Of a DNA stretch of 64,000 bases, positions 26,501 to 34,315 are shown piece by piece. This DNA comes from CAWBUW01 sp963792075 (GTDB taxonomy: Bacteria; Chloroflexota; Anaerolineae; Anaerolineales; UBA4823), in assembly GCA_963792075.1 (NCBI GenBank), contig CAWBUW010000009.1, positions 62,001 to 126,000 on the forward strand. The letters run 5' to 3'. The position numbers were made by a program, and so were the translations under genes. The first letter of the stretch is position 1; each line of letters opens with the position of its first letter. A model generated the notes under the pieces. It was given only the letters and a program-made list of their open reading frames with translations. It did not search any database and had not been told where the DNA came from.

Positions 26501-28696
26501 CTCACTGCTCTGCACATCACTGCCGTTCCCGGTGTTGAGCGTCCCGCTCACGGTGGTGTTCATAATTGTAGAATTCGCACCCACCGCCAGTGCTCCTTGA
26601 ACGGTGGTGCCGCTCATCTTCACCTGGTTGCTGAAAGTGGTATTTCCGGTCACCTGGCTCGCTTTCACCCACAGCGGCGGGACGTCGAATGTGCAGCTAA
26701 TGCCCCCACTCTTCACGGTCAGCGCTTCCAGGTACACGCTCACATTCGAGCAGCCCACCCCTGCAGATGCCCCCTCCACCGTCACCCAGCGCAGGATATT
26801 ACCGGATTGGTACACACCGTCGGCAGTGACGATTGCGTCCGTGCTGTCATTTTCAAATAACAGGTGGTTCCAGGTGACACCATCTGCCGCCAGGATGCGG
26901 ATCGGCTGGCTTTCTGTGCCATCTGCCACCAGGGTCCCGCCTACTCGGAATTCATAATTCCCGGTAAACTTCACCAGGGTGCCTGGCTGGATGGTCAACG
27001 TAAACCCAGGGGCGATGCTGGTCAGCCCATCGATCAGGTAAGTCTTATCGTTCGTCCAGGTCATATCTGCGAAGACCGTGCCCGAGAAGTGCTCGTCTCC
27101 CGAGCGCACCTGGATGGTAAAGTCCAGCCCTTGCGTATACGCCCCCCCGTCGGTGCTGACTTCCAAATGGAAGACGATGATATGGTTATAGGGGATCCCC
27201 GCATCGGTGGTGAAGCTGAAGCTCCCGCTGGCTGCGCCTCCTGAAACCAGGCTGCCGTAGTCTGCGGAGGCGCTGGTGACCGTCACCTGCGGGTCGCTGG
27301 TGCTCAGCACGGCGCTCACCCCGGCGGCGTCCCACCAGTCGTTGCGCAGCCGCACGCCCAGGGCTGTGCTTTCGCCGGGTGTTGGGCGACCCAGCGGGTC
27401 GCCGTTGATCGTCGTCCCCTCCACTACGATCTCAGGGTGCGGATTCTGCAGCGCCGCAGCGGCATTCACCCGCCCTAACCCGAGCAGACCCTCATAGCCA
27501 GGGTTCGCCGCGTCGATGTCATCGGCAGTGCGCAGCAATTGGTTGCGCACCATCGCCCCACTCCAGCCCGGCCAGTGCGAGCGCACCAGGGCCGCGGCGC
27601 CTGCCACGAACGGTGCCGAAAGGGAGGTGCCGGTGCCCGGGCCGTAATCACTGCCCAGGTAGGTAGTCTGGATATTATCCGCCGGTGAGCTGAGTGAGAC
27701 CCAGCTCCCATAGTTCGAGCCGCCCCAGCGTCCGTCGCTCACGTTCGTCCCGGCGACAGACAGCACGCCCGGATAAGCCGCCGGGTAGAAGGGCGTCGAG
27801 CTGTTGTCGTTGCCCGCTCCCGCCACGATTACGATCCCATCCGAGATCGCGGCACTGATGGCATCTTTCAGTGACCGCGAGTCCGAATACCCGCCCAGGG
27901 ACAGGTTGATGACCTGCGCGCCCTTTTCCCGGGCGTAGTTCACCGCTAACACAATGTCCGAATAGTTCGACACGCCCCCCGCGCTCATCACCTTCAGAAC
28001 CATCAGCTTGCAGCTCCAACACAGCCCGGCGACCCCCATACTGTTGTTCCCCGTGGCAGCCAGCACCCCGGCGACCTGCGTGCCGTGGCCGTTGCTGTCG
28101 CCCAGGTTGGCATCATCCCCCACGAAGTTCCAGCCGTTCACGTCGTCGACCAGGCCGTTGCCGTCTTCATCCACCCCGTTCCCGGGTATCTCCCCCAGGT
28201 TCGTCCAGGCTTTGCCTGCCAGGTCCGGGTGGTCCAGGTCGATGCCCGAATTGATCAGGGCGATCACGACCTGGTCTGAGCCGGTCTCGCTGTCCCAGGC
28301 GGCTGGCGCCTGGACTTTGTCCATGCCCCACTGCTGGGCGTAGTAGGTGTCATTGGGCACCAAGATTGCCTGCGCGGTGTAATCCGGCTCGGCATATACC
28401 ACCCCATCCAGCCGCCCGGCTGCCCGCGCTGCGCGGCTCGCCTGCACGCCGCTCTCCAAAGCTGCACGGTACAGGCCGGTTTCCCGGTCCAGTTCTTCCA
28501 GTACTCCCGTCACCCCGGCTTGCGCCAGTCCCCAGGCCAGCGCGGGATCCTCTGCCCGCGTCCCGGCCTCCAGGCGCAAGATCAGCCCGCCGCTCGCGGA
28601 GGGAGTAGAAGCAATCCCTGTTGCCAGCTTTGGTACTGCTTGGGCCTGGACCCCACTCAGGGGTTGGATCAATGACACTAGCAAGGCAACGATCAT
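23573..28696 (-). CDS. Giant secreted subtilase-like protein with kelch, beta-helix and CarboxypepD repeats
   Basis: 1707 aa. Signal peptide (about 1-20), inhibitor-like propeptide (about 35-110), S8 domain (about 140-410), a right-handed beta-helix region (about 600-930), six kelch blades (about 1000-1290), a fibronectin-like segment and three CarboxypepD_reg-type repeats. It ends VFLPLVVR. The S8 domain keeps H204 (NGHGT), N296 and S358 (GTSLSAP), but the catalytic Asp is Asn (N149 in LINSGID), so peptidase activity should be weak or absent. The ATG at 28696 lacks a ribosome site and a basic n-region; an ATT eight codons upstream has GAGGAG 7 nt before it and would add RHLH. Probably surface-bound or matrix-associated. 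Confidence 0.9.
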   Translation of the reverse strand: MIVALLVSLIQPLSGVQAQAVPKLATGIASTPSASGGLILRLEAGTRAEDPALAWGLAQAGVTGVLEELDRETGLYRAALESGVQASRAARAAGRLDGVVYAEPDYTAQAILVPNDTYYAQQWGMDKVQAPAAWDSETGSDQVVIALINSGIDLDHPDLAGKAWTNLGEIPGNGVDEDGNGLVDDVNGWNFVGDDANLGDSNGHGTQVAGVLAATGNNSMGVAGLCWSCKLMVLKVMSAGGVSNYSDIVLAVNYAREKGAQVINLSLGGYSDSRSLKDAISAAISDGIVIVAGAGNDNSSTPFYPAAYPGVLSVAGTNVSDGRWGGSNYGSWVSLSSPADNIQTTYLGSDYGPGTGTSLSAPFVAGAAALVRSHWPGWSGAMVRNQLLRTADDIDAANPGYEGLLGLGRVNAAAALQNPHPEIVVEGTTINGDPLGRPTPGESTALGVRLRNDWWDAAGVSAVLSTSDPQVTVTSASADYGSLVSGGAASGSFSFTTDAGIPYNHIIVFHLEVSTDGGAYTQGLDFTIQVRSGDEHFSGTVFADMTWTNDKTYLIDGLTSIAPGFTLTIQPGTLVKFTGNYEFRVGGTLVADGTESQPIRILAADGVTWNHLLFENDSTDAIVTADGVYQSGNILRWVTVEGASAGVGCSNVSVYLEALTVKSGGISCTFDVPPLWVKASQVTGNTTFSNQVKMSGTTVQGALAVGANSTIMNTTVSGTLNTGNGSDVQSSETGGLLTLNGAGMLLGNTARGGIVAGGSALVQQNTVRGSVSVGANATVQENEVFRGGISGSSPLTVTGNTVTEAPGWGVAVSGTSGATTIEGNRVVGSAGGIQAATGLIQGNLVANNTGVGIEIGSATVRYNSLVGNAGSAIKVTSGVPVTIEYNNFEFNTGSYDVENRVPKTSLPTVLAQNNWWGTTDNAVVGTRIYDDLDGEYTLGRVIFAPKLNAPDQTAPAYVRSVTMDPPDTVGIETGTFMVGFSRPMDTADNPQVSFQTVSNDAWTTKASMPTPRGHLGVAAASNGKIYAIGGDNSNSLATVEVYDPATDTWTTRASMPTPRTGPGVVAANNGKIYAMGGRLGTDLAIVEEYDPATDTWITRTSMPAPRSWPGVVAANNGKIYAIGGSNGPFKVATVEEYDPATDTWTTKASMPTPRSWHGVVAANNGKIYAIGGTNDPVLSTVEEYDPVADTWLTRASMPTPRYGLGVVAASNGKIYSIGGMNFTDPYLALVEEYDPATDTWTTRTSMPTPRIMLGVAAASNGKIYAIGGWNGTYLAPVEEYTLPDWGREDILNNPQWIDATTFHASYDFTTLNPRGQYFPTVQAAAGADGILIAPFTGAAFMVDYAGYISDLTPPLAPTVSACGGLAAGDVSASWRGTDPNSVIDFYRYAVGASAGGTQVVSWLITPDTSMSRSGLGLTAGQTYYVNVQARNEGGLWSDVSSGAFVAGANSCSLSGSAVTGETPLAGVIISVSGGGTAVTNDQGIFSFLSLAQGSYTLTPSLAGYSFAPSSLDISVPYSGEAIVFVGTLTTPLYSISGSVRTGGGTSIAGVIVSNGAGASALTGADGSYVLNGVLPGTYTITALKNGYSFSPASQSVTVTNAARTGIDFTGTPLTGTLSISGSVKDDSGIGIAGVVVSNGTGVSALTGADGSYLLSGLVTGNYTITPSLAGYMFTPPSHSVTLTSVNLNSVDFVGSAVRKVFLPLVVR
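24855..25705 (-). repeat. Six kelch-repeat coding units
   Basis: Six units of about 48 codons within the subtilase-like gene, each encoding EEYDPATDTW-T-SMPTPR...GVVAANNGKIYAIGG. They are highly alike at the DNA level, which points to recent in-gene amplification. They would form a six-bladed beta-propeller. Confidence 0.9.
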
Positions 28697-28856
28697 GCAC
28701 AGGTGCAGGTGACGAATTATGTGTTCTCCTCTATTCGATTTTAGAGCAAGCTGGTCTGGCGGTTTGTTTTGGGTACGGCATTCAGCCGGAGGAAGTTCTC
28801 GTGTATATCCCCCAGAAAATTACTTCTATTTTACGATTTTATAGGGAGATGTCAAT

Positions 28857-28917
28857 GTTGAATTTGGTGGTGTGTGTGCGGGCTGCGTACGCCGCCCGCA
28901 CACAACCCCCTAACAAC
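28857..28917. repeat. Degenerate type B palindrome
   Basis: Same core as 1897-1962 (GTGTGTGCGGGC-GCGTACGCC-GCCCGCACAC) with GTTG/CAAC ends, but with several mismatches (GGGCTGCGT versus GGGCGGCGT; AACCCCC). The downstream flank AACAACCTTTTAGTACACCC resembles the opposite-strand flank at 1880-1900. It lies in the 310-nt divergent gap 28697-29010, which otherwise shows no gene. Confidence 0.8.
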
Positions 28918-29010
28918 CTTTTAGTACACCCGAGGGCAAGGAGGAAGTTGACGAATGGTTCGATTCGGGATAGTATTAGAGAATCTCCCATGATAGGTAG
29001 ATAATTAAAG

Positions 29011-30675
29011 GTGATTTTGCCTCCAGCTTATTTTGGTGAATGGTTAAAGCGTCGTCGCGAGCAGCTTGGGCTGACCCAAGAGCAACTGGCGCAGCGCGCG
29101 TGTTGCTCAACCTCTGGCCTGCGTAAAATTGAGGCAGGGGTGCGCCGGCCTTCCATACAGCTCGCCGGGATGTTAGCCAAAGCACTCGAAATATCATCCG
29201 AAGAACAACCTGTCTTCGTCCGAGTAGCACGGGGTGAGCTGAGTGTAGAAAGGTTATCCTCCTCTGCGGGTACGCCTTCCCCTCTTTCCGGAAGTGTGGA
29301 AATTACCCCACCGTCTTCCGGGAATCTTCCTGAGATGCTTACCCCTTTCGTCGGTCGGGAGACAGAACTCGCCTCCCTGGCTCAACTGCTGCTCGATCCA
29401 CAATGCCGGTTACTGACTCTTACAGGCCATGGGGGGGTTGGCAAGACCCGCGGGGCGGTCGAAATTGGCGCTCGCCTTGCGGATGCTTTCCCAGATGGTG
29501 TCTGGTTGGTTCCGCTGGCGCCGCTCAGATCATCTGCATACATTGTTCCAGCAATCGCAGATGCATTAAATTTCCGCTTCCAGGGGTCAGCGAAGCCTGA
29601 AAAACAACTGCTCAGTTACTTGCGCGATAAAAAGGCGATGCTGGTATTGGATAACGCAGAGCATTTGCTGGATGGCTCAGGATTATTCACAGAGATCTTG
29701 GCAAATACCCAACATGTAAAACTACTGGTTACCTCCCGAGAAAAGCTAAACCTGTTGGGGGAATGGGTATTCGAAATCCACGGTCTTCCGGTCCCGCCAG
29801 GCGACCAGGCAGAACAATTTGAAGAGTACAGTTCAGTCGTTTTATTTATGCAGAGCGCTCGCCGAAACCAGGCCGATTTTAAGCTGGGAGACGCAGAGCG
29901 GCCCTGGGTGGCGCGCATCTGCCAGATCGTGGGGGGGCTGCCCCTGGCGGTCGAGCTGGCTGCTGCCTGGGTGGGATTGTTGTCTTGCGAGGAGATTGCC
30001 AGAGAAATCGCACGTAACTTCGACTTCCTGGCGGTGTCCTTACGTGACATCCCTCAGCGACATCGCAGCATGCGCGCCACCCTCGATTACTCCTGGAATA
30101 TGTTGAATCCGGAAGAGCAGGCCATCCTCAGCCGTTTATCGATATTTGATGGGAACTTTCGCAGGGAAGTGGCAGAAGCGATTTGTGGTGCGAATTTAGC
30201 AGCTCTATCTTCATTAAGAAATAAATCTCTATTACGCCGGACGGAAAAAGGCCGTTATGATCTCCATGAGCTGATCCGCCAGTATGCTGGCCTTAAGCTG
30301 GCTGAAGATGCCTCTGAGGAAGAGCGGGTTAAGGACGCGCATACACTCTATTATGCACAACGTCTTTCCGTCTGGCAGGATGAGCTCAAAACCTCCCGGC
30401 AGGTGGAAAACCTGAACGAGATGGAAGATGAAATTGATAACCTGCGCCAGGCATGGCAGGGGATGTCTACCTGCTTTGATACGAATTGCAGCACAGACAC
30501 TCTGTCCAGCCTGAGCCTCTTCCAAAGTTCACTGTTTAGCCTGAGTTTGTTCTTAGAGCTTCGCTGCAGAAACGGAGAAGCGATCAGCCTGTTCGAAGGA
30601 TCGGTTAAGAGTTTAAAGATTCTTGTTGTGCTTCGGAAAAACCCGCAGAAAATCAGGACTTTAATTCGATGTTAG
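29011..30675 (+). CDS. XRE-HTH NB-ARC/AAA regulator, N-terminal piece (frameshifted)
   Basis: 554 aa. XRE-type helix-turn-helix (about 7-65: WLKRRREQLGLTQEQLA) then an NB-ARC-like ATPase with Walker A GHGGVGKTRGAV (about 148-160), Walker B MLVLDN and GGLPLAVELAAAWVG. STAND-type transcription regulators of this kind usually end in TPR sensor repeats. Here the frame stops at 30675 and the TPR part continues in the -1 frame from 30669. The switch lies about 30606-30630, again one missing base. The start is GTG 29011 with AAAGG close upstream. Confidence 0.85.
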   Translation: MILPPAYFGEWLKRRREQLGLTQEQLAQRACCSTSGLRKIEAGVRRPSIQLAGMLAKALEISSEEQPVFVRVARGELSVERLSSSAGTPSPLSGSVEITPPSSGNLPEMLTPFVGRETELASLAQLLLDPQCRLLTLTGHGGVGKTRGAVEIGARLADAFPDGVWLVPLAPLRSSAYIVPAIADALNFRFQGSAKPEKQLLSYLRDKKAMLVLDNAEHLLDGSGLFTEILANTQHVKLLVTSREKLNLLGEWVFEIHGLPVPPGDQAEQFEEYSSVVLFMQSARRNQADFKLGDAERPWVARICQIVGGLPLAVELAAAWVGLLSCEEIAREIARNFDFLAVSLRDIPQRHRSMRATLDYSWNMLNPEEQAILSRLSIFDGNFRREVAEAICGANLAALSSLRNKSLLRRTEKGRYDLHELIRQYAGLKLAEDASEEERVKDAHTLYYAQRLSVWQDELKTSRQVENLNEMEDEIDNLRQAWQGMSTCFDTNCSTDTLSSLSLFQSSLFSLSLFLELRCRNGEAISLFEGSVKSLKILVVLRKNPQKIRTLIRC

Positions 30676-31622
30676 GTCAAATTACGGCTTACCTGGGTCT
30701 GCACTATGCTTATATTCAAGATTATCCACTTTCTCGCAAATTACTCGAAGAAGCTCTCGCTTTGCTTGAGAGCAAGCAAACAAGAGTGGAAAAAGCTCGG
30801 GCGAACATTATGCTTGGCTCGATCATGGGGAAACAGGGGGAACTGCAGAAATCACTTGATCTTTTAGAGCAGGCTCGCGTTGCATTAAAGGAAGAGGGCG
30901 ATATTTGGTGGTATACCTTGAGCCTGAGCGCTCTGGGAAACCGCAACTTTTCTATCGGTAAAATACAGGAAAGCAAAGTATTTTTCCAGGAGGCCATTCA
31001 ACTCGTAGATCCCGGCGACTTACGGCTTAGCCTGCCCATCCGAGATGGTCTCGCCAATGTAGCCTACCGCGAGGGCGATTATACGGAAGCGGAACGCTTA
31101 TTGCAGGAGAACTTAAAACTTAGCTTCCAACTAGGGTTCAAACGTGAGATTGCATCCATTTACGTTTACCTGGCAAGAGTGATGCAGAGTACGGGCCGGT
31201 TCGACCAGGCAAAGCGGTATTACCAGGAATGTGTAGATCTTTTTACTGAATTGGGAGAATTATGCGACCTGGCTACCGGATTGATCTATCTCGGAAAGCT
31301 ACTTACTTCCTGTCAGGAGACAGAGACTGCCCGGAAGAAGATCCTGAATGCGATCCAGATCGCGCGCGCGCTAAACATTTTCCATCTGATTTATTGGGGG
31401 TTGGTAATTCTGGCCAGGATTGATTGGGTAGAAGGCCAGCCAGAGAAGGCGCTTGAGATCGCGCTTATTCTCCAAAGATATTCGGTCGAAGCCCAGACTG
31501 AACGGGATGATTTCGAGCGCTTGCGCATGGATCTGGACGCCAATCTTCCCCCTGAGCAGATTACAGCGGTGATGAACCACACCGAGGCTATGACGATTGA
31601 GGCTTTGCTTGCCAGTCTTTAG
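30669..31622 (+). CDS. TPR-repeat piece of the NB-ARC regulator (frameshifted)
   Basis: 317 aa of TPR-like helical repeats (GLHYAYIQDYPLSRKLLEEAL, GNRNFSIGKIQESKVFFQEAI, ANVAYREGDYTEAERLLQE). Upstream in the same frame the reading EKPAENQDFNSMLGQ continues back past the ATG to 30609, showing it is the C-terminal half of the gene at 29011 and not a separate protein. The repeats would sense a ligand or partner and control the ATPase switch. Confidence 0.78.
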   Translation: MLGQITAYLGLHYAYIQDYPLSRKLLEEALALLESKQTRVEKARANIMLGSIMGKQGELQKSLDLLEQARVALKEEGDIWWYTLSLSALGNRNFSIGKIQESKVFFQEAIQLVDPGDLRLSLPIRDGLANVAYREGDYTEAERLLQENLKLSFQLGFKREIASIYVYLARVMQSTGRFDQAKRYYQECVDLFTELGELCDLATGLIYLGKLLTSCQETETARKKILNAIQIARALNIFHLIYWGLVILARIDWVEGQPEKALEIALILQRYSVEAQTERDDFERLRMDLDANLPPEQITAVMNHTEAMTIEALLASL

Positions 31623-31641
31623 ATCGTAGAGAGAAACCAAC

Positions 31642-32076
31642 ATGATCGAATACAGATCTTCATGTGAAGATATTTCAGTAGATCAATTGCAAGGTTTTTT
31701 TGTGGGGTGGCCCAACCCTCCCAGTCCAAAGACGCACCTTCGGTTGTTGCAACAGAGCGACGAAGTTGTCCTCGCGGTAGACACGGTGAGTGGATTCGTG
31801 GTTGGTTTCATTACGGCGATTACAGACCGGGTGCTTGCTGCGTACATTCCACTTCTTGAAGTACTGCCGGAATATCAGCATCAGCAGATTGGAAAAACGC
31901 TGGCGAAGAAAATGCTCGAGCAACTGAGTAGCTATTACATGATCGATTTGCTTTGCGACACAGAGTTACAACCATTTTACGAGCAGCTTGGAATGCAGCG
32001 TGCGTCGGGAATGTTTTTCCGTAACTTTATTCAGCAGGCTGGGGCTGTCCAAAAAGAAACAAAGGAAGAACATTAA
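31642..32076 (+). CDS. GNAT-family acetyltransferase with repeat-derived tail
   Basis: 144 aa. GNAT core with acetyl-CoA loop QHQQIGKTLAKKML (about 78-92) and the late motif ELQPFYEQLGMQ. Substrate unknown. GAGAG precedes ATG 31642. The last codons (GAVQKETKEEH, stop) are the repeat element also found at 12851, so the C terminus has been replaced or extended by it. The native family would normally end near FFRNFI. Confidence 0.82.
   Translation: MIEYRSSCEDISVDQLQGFFVGWPNPPSPKTHLRLLQQSDEVVLAVDTVSGFVVGFITAITDRVLAAYIPLLEVLPEYQHQQIGKTLAKKMLEQLSSYYMIDLLCDTELQPFYEQLGMQRASGMFFRNFIQQAGAVQKETKEEH
32042..32075 (+). repeat. Single copy of the AVQKETKEE element
   Basis: GGGGCTGTCCAAAAAGAAAC followed by AAAGGAAGAACATTAA. 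It matches the right arm of the 12770-12893 element over about 31 nt with one or two changes. It provides the end and stop codon of the acetyltransferase gene and the ribosome site (GGAAGAA) of the next start at 32078. Confidence 0.85.
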
Positions 32077-32077
32077 A

Positions 32078-32218
32078 ATGCGTAAGAAGAACTTTAAGCG
32101 CCTCTTTCACCTGTTCCTGCTCCTGGCGAGCATAACGGGTGTAATGGCGTGTACACCCAGATTGATCACAGCGGTGTATGCAGCGAGGCGTTATACTCGG
32201 TGGATCGCGTCCCGCCGA
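32078..32218 (+). pseudogene. Signal-anchor piece of the SanA-like gene (frameshifted)
   Basis: MRKKNFKRLFHLFLLLASI... gives a basic start plus hydrophobic helix and PRLITAVYAARR, the usual lead-in of SanA/DUF218 membrane proteins. The frame then diverges; the -1 frame continues with YSVDRVPPKRVAIVFGA. One base is apparently missing near 32190-32200. Confidence 0.6.
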
Positions 32219-32742
32219 AACGGGTGGCGATTGTATTTGGCGCAGAGGTGTACAGTGATGGAAAACCCACCGCGATCCTGAAAGACAGGTTAGAAGCTGC
32301 TGCAAGCTTGTACATGGATAGAAAAGTGGAAAAGCTCTTGATGAGTGGAGATAACTCAGTTACAGGCTACAACGAACCGGAGGGAATGAAAAACTACGCC
32401 ATCGGGCTGGGGGTTCCTGAAAACGATATCGTGTTGGATTTCGCGGGGCTTCGCACATATGATACCTGCTACCGTGCGGTGGCGATATTCGACGTTGAAG
32501 ATGTTATCCTGGTTTCGCAAAGTTGGCACCTGCACCGGGCGATATTCACATGTAATATGCTCGGTGTGCAAGCGGTAGGTGTGCCGTCTGATGGCCCAAG
32601 ACATTACTCGCTGGAGCGGAGAGTATATTGGACAGTGCGCGAGATTCCGGCTACCGCAGTAGCCTTCTGGGAAGTCCTGGTTTCCCTCCCGCTCCCCATT
32701 TTGGGGAATCAAGAGCCTATTTTCGAGTACCCTGGCGATTGA
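32149..32742 (+). CDS. DUF218/SanA-like protein, soluble domain (frameshifted)
   Basis: 197 aa as an open frame from a GTG at 32149; true homology begins at about residue 18. VAIVFGAEVYSDGKPTAILKDRL, LMSGDNSVTGYNEP and VILVSQSWHLHRAIFTCN are DUF218 signatures. SanA relatives are inner-membrane proteins that affect envelope permeability. Without the upstream anchor piece it would be cytosolic and probably non-functional. Convergent with the ATC-hydrolase-like gene across a perfect palindrome. Confidence 0.8.
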   Translation: MYTQIDHSGVCSEALYSVDRVPPKRVAIVFGAEVYSDGKPTAILKDRLEAAASLYMDRKVEKLLMSGDNSVTGYNEPEGMKNYAIGLGVPENDIVLDFAGLRTYDTCYRAVAIFDVEDVILVSQSWHLHRAIFTCNMLGVQAVGVPSDGPRHYSLERRVYWTVREIPATAVAFWEVLVSLPLPILGNQEPIFEYPGD

Positions 32743-32749
32743 CCGATTG

Positions 32750-32796
32750 TTTGTATGTTGTTTTGGGCGGCTTCGCCGCCCAAAACAACATACAAA
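32750..32796. repeat. Perfect 22-bp palindrome, GGGCGGC core (type C)
   Basis: TTTGTATGTTGTTTTGGGCGGC-TTC-complement, no mismatches. Shares TTTTGGGCGGC and outer TTTGT with 53829-53879. Between convergent genes, 7 nt after one stop and 10 nt before the other. Confidence 0.92.
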
Positions 32797-32806
32797 TTTA
32801 TTGGGA

Positions 32807-33307
32807 TTATTCCTCCCAAATCCAGCGGTGATCGCAGTAAGCATCGCCTTGCATAAGCGTTTTGGAACGGGTCATGTGAATTTTGGGGTTGAACCCCTGG
32901 CAAACCGCGTAATCGGGGTGGCAGATCAGCAGGTAGCCGAGATTCTCAGCCCCGATTTCTCGAAAGGTCTTCGCCCACAGGCACTCGGTCACCTTTATTT
33001 CGAATGCCTGGGGTTTGTCTTCGATGATGTCATAGCTTAAGACGTGCTGCCAGAAGTGGTTGGGGTTTTTGAGATCGGCAGTGAAAGAGGCGAGATCGTT
33101 ACAGGGCAGCGATCTCGCCTCTGCTTTTCCGGCCTCCAGCCCAGATTCAATAGAAGCCTTCTTGAAGACTTCTAAGAAATGGGCTTCGCCCAACTCTTTG
33201 GCGACGCTTTGAATGACCGGGATCGTTTCTTTAATGGCAAAGTCGTAGACCTCCTGAAAGGTCATGCCAGAGTTTGCGGAGAATTTGTGATGGGGGGGAA
33301 TGGACAT
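32807..33307 (-). CDS. L-2-amino-thiazoline-4-carboxylate hydrolase-like protein
   Basis: 166 aa. The C-terminal half carries the family block: VTECLWAKTFREIGAENLGYL, CHPDYAV, FNPKIHMTRSKTLMQG and CDHRWIWE. Named members open the thiazoline ring in L-cysteine formation, but many homologues have unknown roles, so the substrate is uncertain. Conserved Cys and His suggest a metal site. A palindrome precedes the start and another follows the stop, so the gene is bracketed by repeats. Confidence 0.78.
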   Translation of the reverse strand: MSIPPHHKFSANSGMTFQEVYDFAIKETIPVIQSVAKELGEAHFLEVFKKASIESGLEAGKAEARSLPCNDLASFTADLKNPNHFWQHVLSYDIIEDKPQAFEIKVTECLWAKTFREIGAENLGYLLICHPDYAVCQGFNPKIHMTRSKTLMQGDAYCDHRWIWEE

Positions 33308-33374
33308 GTTCTAGGGTCTCCTTTGCGATGGCAGCGAATAAACTTTGCTCTTATTATATGCAAAAACAGTACCA

Positions 33375-33452
33375 TCTCAACAATTGGGGGTGTGGGGCGT
33401 TTTGAGCGTGCTTCGCACGCTCAAAACGCCCCACACCCCCAATTTATTGAGA
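33375..33452. repeat. Near-perfect 78-nt palindrome, TCTCAA boundary (type A)
   Basis: TCTCAACAATTGGGGGTGTG... pairs with ...CCCCCAATTTATTGAGA around loop TTC, arms 37-38 nt with one small indel near the ends. The inner arm GGGGCGTTTTGAGCGTGC differs from the 38768 copy (GGAGTGTTTTGTGCGTGC) at several positions, each matched on the other arm. Lies between two tandem (-) genes. Confidence 0.93.
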
Positions 33453-33467
33453 AGTTTCTCACACAGC

Positions 33468-34148
33468 TTATCCTGGTTTGCGCGCCTGCACGATCTCCTG
33501 ACCCCAAAAGAGGGCAATCACCGAACCTCGAGTAGGCCGGTAGAGCCGTTGAATATCTGTGAAACCTGCAGGCTCTAAATACTCACTCATAAGGACAGGA
33601 CGGCATGGCATCACCGCCCAGCCTCTTTCGTATATCTTTTCATAGATCGTCTTCCGTTCGTCGGGCTTACTCATGTTGACCAGAACCAGCTTGCCGCCAG
33701 GCTTCAGAACGCGGTGCATCTCCTTCAAAATAGGTAAGAAACCATCCAGTGGGATCAGGTCGAACATGTAGCCGTTGTAAACCAAATCGAAGGTATCATC
33801 CGGGTAAGGGAGTTCTTTGGCATTCCCTTGTTTGAAATCGACACGGTCACTCAATCCTAGCTTCTCAATCTTGGCGCGGGCTTCGGCTAACATAGCCTCA
33901 CTCAAATCCAGCGCAGCGACCTTTCCACTGTTACCCACGGCTTTGGCCAGGGTCACCGTCGCGCGGCCCGTCCCCGCGGCCACATCGAGCACGCGCTGGC
34001 CTTCCTGGACATTTGCCTGGTGAAGAGCTTCCGCGTGGTGGTCTGCCTCGAAGCCAGACCCTGCATCATAATTCGATGCTCGCCAGGAATAGTACTGAAT
34101 AATTTTCTCAGAAGTCGGGTGGGTTGCCTCCACCATATTTGTTTTCAT
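33468..34148 (-). CDS. Class I SAM methyltransferase (UbiE/MenG-like)
   Basis: 226 aa. Motif I VLDVAAGTGRATV, acidic loop ALDLSEAML, motif II-like DTFDLVYNGYMFDL and HRVLKPGGKLVLVN. Substrate not determinable; arsenite-type methyltransferases usually have Cys triads that are not obvious here. GAAGG precedes ATG 34148. An ArsR-type gene lies just upstream in the same direction and an operator-like site sits between them, suggesting co-regulation. Both ends are flanked by type A palindromes. Confidence 0.85.
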   Translation of the reverse strand: MKTNMVEATHPTSEKIIQYYSWRASNYDAGSGFEADHHAEALHQANVQEGQRVLDVAAGTGRATVTLAKAVGNSGKVAALDLSEAMLAEARAKIEKLGLSDRVDFKQGNAKELPYPDDTFDLVYNGYMFDLIPLDGFLPILKEMHRVLKPGGKLVLVNMSKPDERKTIYEKIYERGWAVMPCRPVLMSEYLEPAGFTDIQRLYRPTRGSVIALFWGQEIVQARKPG

Positions 34149-34188
34149 CCTTCACAGTCCTTTCTATTTTGTATTAACTTTCGTATCG

Positions 34189-34263
34189 TCTCAATAATTG
34201 GGGGGGGCTTTTTGAGCGTGCTTTGCACGCTCAAAAAGCCCCCCTTCCCCCCTTTTATTGAGA
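34189..34263. repeat. 75-nt palindrome, TCTCAATAA boundary (type A)
   Basis: TCTCAATAATTGGGGGGGG-CTTTTTGAGCGTGC, loop TTT, GCACGCTCAAAAAGCCCCCC...TTTTATTGAGA. The inner 15-20 bp are perfect; the outer G/C run has slipped. In the leader of the methyltransferase gene, so it would be transcribed into its mRNA. Confidence 0.9.
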
Positions 34264-34274
34264 AGGGTTACATA

Positions 34275-34296
34275 TCGTTATTTCGGATATTGACGA
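34275..34296. promoter_or_regulatory. Second ArsR operator-like site
   Basis: TCGTTAT-N8-ATTGACGA. Same 22-nt length as the operator at 34621 and identical at the first seven and last four bases. Lies between the ArsR stop and the methyltransferase leader palindrome. Confidence 0.45.
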
Positions 34297-34315
34297 TGCT
34301 TGAATGTAAAAAAAT

